Shown piece by piece: positions 61,601-64,000 of a stretch of DNA of 64,000 nt. A program made the position numbers and the translations under genes. This DNA comes from Neelides folsomi (taxonomy: Eukaryota; Arthropoda; Collembola; Neelipleona; Neelidae). Every line of letters starts with the position of its first letter. The stretch's first letter is position 1. The notes beneath the pieces were generated by a model. The model did no database searches. It saw only the letters and a list, made by a program, of their open reading frames with translations, and was not told where the DNA came from. The DNA lies in NCBI GenBank assembly GCA_034687125.1, contig JAQGBZ010000113.1, positions 1 to 64,000 of the forward strand. The letters are read 5' to 3'.

Positions 61601-62977
61601 ATATACCTGAAGATGTTAAGGATAATTTTGTGTGGCAAAAACTCAGTTCATTCTCAGTCCACGTCTCTGATCAGATAATATCCTATAATTTGAGTTTTTT
61701 ATCCGATACGATTCAGATTCAACAGCGATTCCTCATGTTTGGGAAATAATGGAGAGATTCTTTGAAAATCATATGGTGCTCGAAGTTTGCATAAACGCGG
61801 ACAGCCCCCTTCTTCCTAACAACATATAAGAACCGGAGAACACTAACAAGGGACGTTTGCACTCTCCTACCCATGTTCAACATGTCTAATTATCCTGTCA
61901 TTCTTCAAGCAAGCACAACTTGAAGAAACATTCTTATTCTATAATGCTTTTGTATTCTCACTTCAATTCCTTATTTTTCATTATAATTATGGAAGAGTTT
62001 CCTGTAGTTGAATTTCACTGGATTCATAGAGGGATCTTTAAGAAGTTCAAAATTGTTTGACATCTGTGATATGATGAAACTTTTGTTATTAAAATTAAGT
62101 AAAAGAGTAGAATATGGGATCTTGCGTGAGTAAAAGTATTAATGTAATTAAACAATCAACTTTTTCACTTTGGTTCAATGATTTGAAAATTATCGGATGA
62201 TATTCGATGGCCAGAATTTTAAAACATTTTCTTACAATCGGATATCTTTACAATACGAAGATTAAATTTCACACACGAAATAATGAATAACATTTTAATA
62301 CATTTACATAATCTATCTTGCATACGGAAAACAATAATTTTAAAATCAGTTCTGAGCATAATGCATTTCTCCTGGAAATACTTAATTTGATGAAAAGAAT
62401 ATCGGAAATATCTAATGTTCAATCATATTAAAATCAAAATTGTCATTCTGGTTGATTGCATGTTCCCACCACTAGGAATATTTGTAATTTTAGCTAATTA
62501 CTGTCTTCGTCCCCAATCAGAATACTTTACAGTTTGAAATATAATAAGGAATTTGATTGAACACATCATTAAAATTTCCAAATGCATGCAGGGAATTCAT
62601 GCTGCATTTCCATTATGGCATATTCTGAATAAATCTTAATTATTTGATGTCCATTCATGAGGAGTTTTCTAAAGACATATTGATTTTTACAGGTTGTAAT
62701 TGTGGGAAACGGATCAGTAGGGAAATCCTCAATGATTCAACGTTTCTGCCGCGGCATCTTCACACGCGAGTACAAGAAAACAATCGGAGTTGACTTTCTC
62801 GAAAGGATCCTCACCATTGTGGACCAACCAGTGCGACTCATGCTATGGGACACGGCTGGACAGGAAGAGTTCGACGCCATCACGCGAACTTACTATCGTG
62901 GTGCTAATGCTTGCGTCTTGGCCTGCTCCATCACCGACAGAGATTCCTTCCTCGCTTTGCCAAAATGGAAAGCGAAG
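55616..62977 (+). CDS. RAB23: Rab23 small GTPase, N-terminal half (3' end outside window)
   Basis: Rab23 is a vesicle-trafficking GTPase that in animals acts in cilia, Hedgehog signalling and planar polarity. Two exons are present, 55616-55657 and 62693-62977, separated by a 7-kb intron in phase 0. Joined, they read MKDFYFEDFEIAMK, then VVIVGNGSVGKSSMIQRFCR with the P-loop (G19-S26). TIGVDFLER (switch I, the Rab23-type variant), WDTAGQEEFDAITRTYYRGA (switch II) and ITDRDSFLALPKWKAK follow. The NKxD and SA guanine-specificity motifs and the prenylation tail must lie beyond 64000. The chosen start aligns with known Rab23 N-termini; an earlier in-frame ATG at 55499 would add 39 residues. Confidence 0.93.
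55658..62692 (+). other. 7-kb first intron of Rab23
   Basis: It runs from a GTAATA donor to a TTTTTACAG acceptor. No exon was recognised inside; frames at 57558-57782, 59978-60166, 60229-60471 (minus) and 61531-61749 carry no domain. The 60230-60480 patch is GC-richer than its surroundings and contains a short hairpin near 60360, possibly a transposon relic. Confidence 0.55.
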
Positions 62978-64000
62978 GTACGGTTTTTTACCACTCTTCC
63001 CAATTAAAAAATGATAAGGATATAAACATGGATAAAATGAGCAATGATGCATTATAAAAGATGGTTTAGTTTTTTTAAACCATTTTGTGCATTTTATCCA
63101 CAATGAAGTAAAATGATTGTCAATACCACCGTCTTTTGTCACGATGACCAAAGAAAGGATTACGAGAGAGGCAGTTATCATTTCTATTTATTTGTCGTTG
63201 AGCTCCTTGGGATTGACAAGTTCTAAATAGGACTTCCCTGTCGAGGCATCAGGGCAGTGAGGCGTGAAATTCCAAATAAAAAAGGATTTAAGGAAGTTGA
63301 ATCCGAACGGCGCACCTTATTAGCATCCCTTCGCCACTTTTTTTCCTCTCCTTATTCCGCAAATTCACGTTCCTTCAGAGGAACTAATAGAATGTTGGAG
63401 ATACCCTTTGTTGTGGATTCGTTCAACTGTGTTTTGGACTTTAAGCGTAGTCGCTTTGAGTGTTTGTCTCTTGTGGATATGTTGAGCCTGTAATTAGATT
63501 TCCTTCCCACTCCCACTTCCTTACATGGAACGCTGATGAAGATGAGACATTCGACATGTTGAAGGATTAGAGGGAAGGGAAAGAGGCACAAAGAGGCAAA
63601 TCATCTTCTTTTCAATCTCTTGCCCTTTAAATTTATTCCTTATTTATCATCAACACTTCTCCCAATGTTTAGCCCCTACATTCAACAAGTGGTTCTCCGT
63701 TTGACAAAGAACTTCAAAATATCCCAATGCAGTTCTGGGGAAGTGTAAGTAGCAAAATTTCAAAACTTATGTCATAATGTTATCAAAACACTTAAATTAA
63801 ACATTATGATTTTATAAGAATATTTATCAAGTTGCATCCCAATCCCAATAGAGTAGAAGTGAGAACGTGTGAGAAGAATTGAAATAAGATTGTAATAATA
63901 ACAATAAGAATAATATTCAGTTATTTACTTTAACTATCAGTCCTCAGAGGAAAATTAGGAAAATAAACAGAGTGGAGGAAAATGCTTCTTTTTCCTATTC
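62978..64000 (+). other. Rab23 intron 2, truncated by the window end
   Basis: A GTACGG donor follows exon 2. I looked for the next Rab23 exon (the NKxD region) and did not find it, so the intron runs past the window end. Open frames at 63257-63493 and 63352-63591 are in conflict and show no domain. Confidence 0.5.

Noticed and set aside
1-64000. tRNA, rRNA, CRISPR array, or retrovirus-like or Polinton-like element
   Set aside because: I looked for A/B-box-like tRNA sequences, tandem spacer arrays, long terminal repeats and polymerase or capsid motifs by eye and found none. A tRNA and repeat scan by program would settle it.

Overview
The window is nuclear DNA of an animal: AT-rich, with compact intron-bearing genes on both strands, short (50-150 bp) introns in most genes, and two introns of 6-7 kb. 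The gene content (TRMT1, TMEM86, ELOVL, a WS/DGAT acyltransferase, C1GALT1, Rab23, CUB/LDLa membrane proteins, a Gly/His/Trp-rich secreted protein) suits an arthropod, perhaps a springtail or crustacean. The sequence alone does not fix the order. No tRNA, rRNA, CRISPR or virus-derived element was seen.

Layout. At 1-6 kb lie the 3' end of a beta-1,4-galactosyltransferase, TRMT1 (+), and a lysoplasmalogenase-type TMEM86 (-) that converges on TRMT1. At 7.3-9.7 kb is a CUB-family membrane protein (-), called paralog A here. At 12.6-16.9 kb an ELOVL elongase (+) and a WS/DGAT acyltransferase (-) face each other tail to tail, a plausible long-chain lipid or wax pair. At 19.4-21.0 kb is a secreted Gly/His/Trp-rich protein gene with a TATA promoter. 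At 22.4-24.3 kb is CUB paralog B (+), at 25.5-27.0 kb C1GALT1 (+), and at 27.8-28.8 kb a small unrecognised single-pass membrane protein that I assembled from three short exons. At 29.4-30.6 kb two DNA transposons sit almost back to back. At 33.9-41.7 kb is CUB paralog C (+), with a 5.9-kb first intron. From 41.7 to 55.5 kb I see no gene, only a hAT-type MITE and a few GC-richer islands. Rab23 (+) begins at 55.6 kb, has a 7-kb first intron, and runs out of the window after its second exon.

Every gene model was checked for reading phase: exon lengths sum to whole codons and each junction keeps the frame. Two introns, in the neighbouring ELOVL and WS/DGAT genes, must use GC-AG splice sites.

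The most interesting feature is the set of three dispersed CUB-type type I membrane proteins. They share the intron phase series 1-0-1-2 and cytoplasmic tails carrying an ENaC-like PPxYxxL signal. Only paralog C keeps a clear LDLa module.
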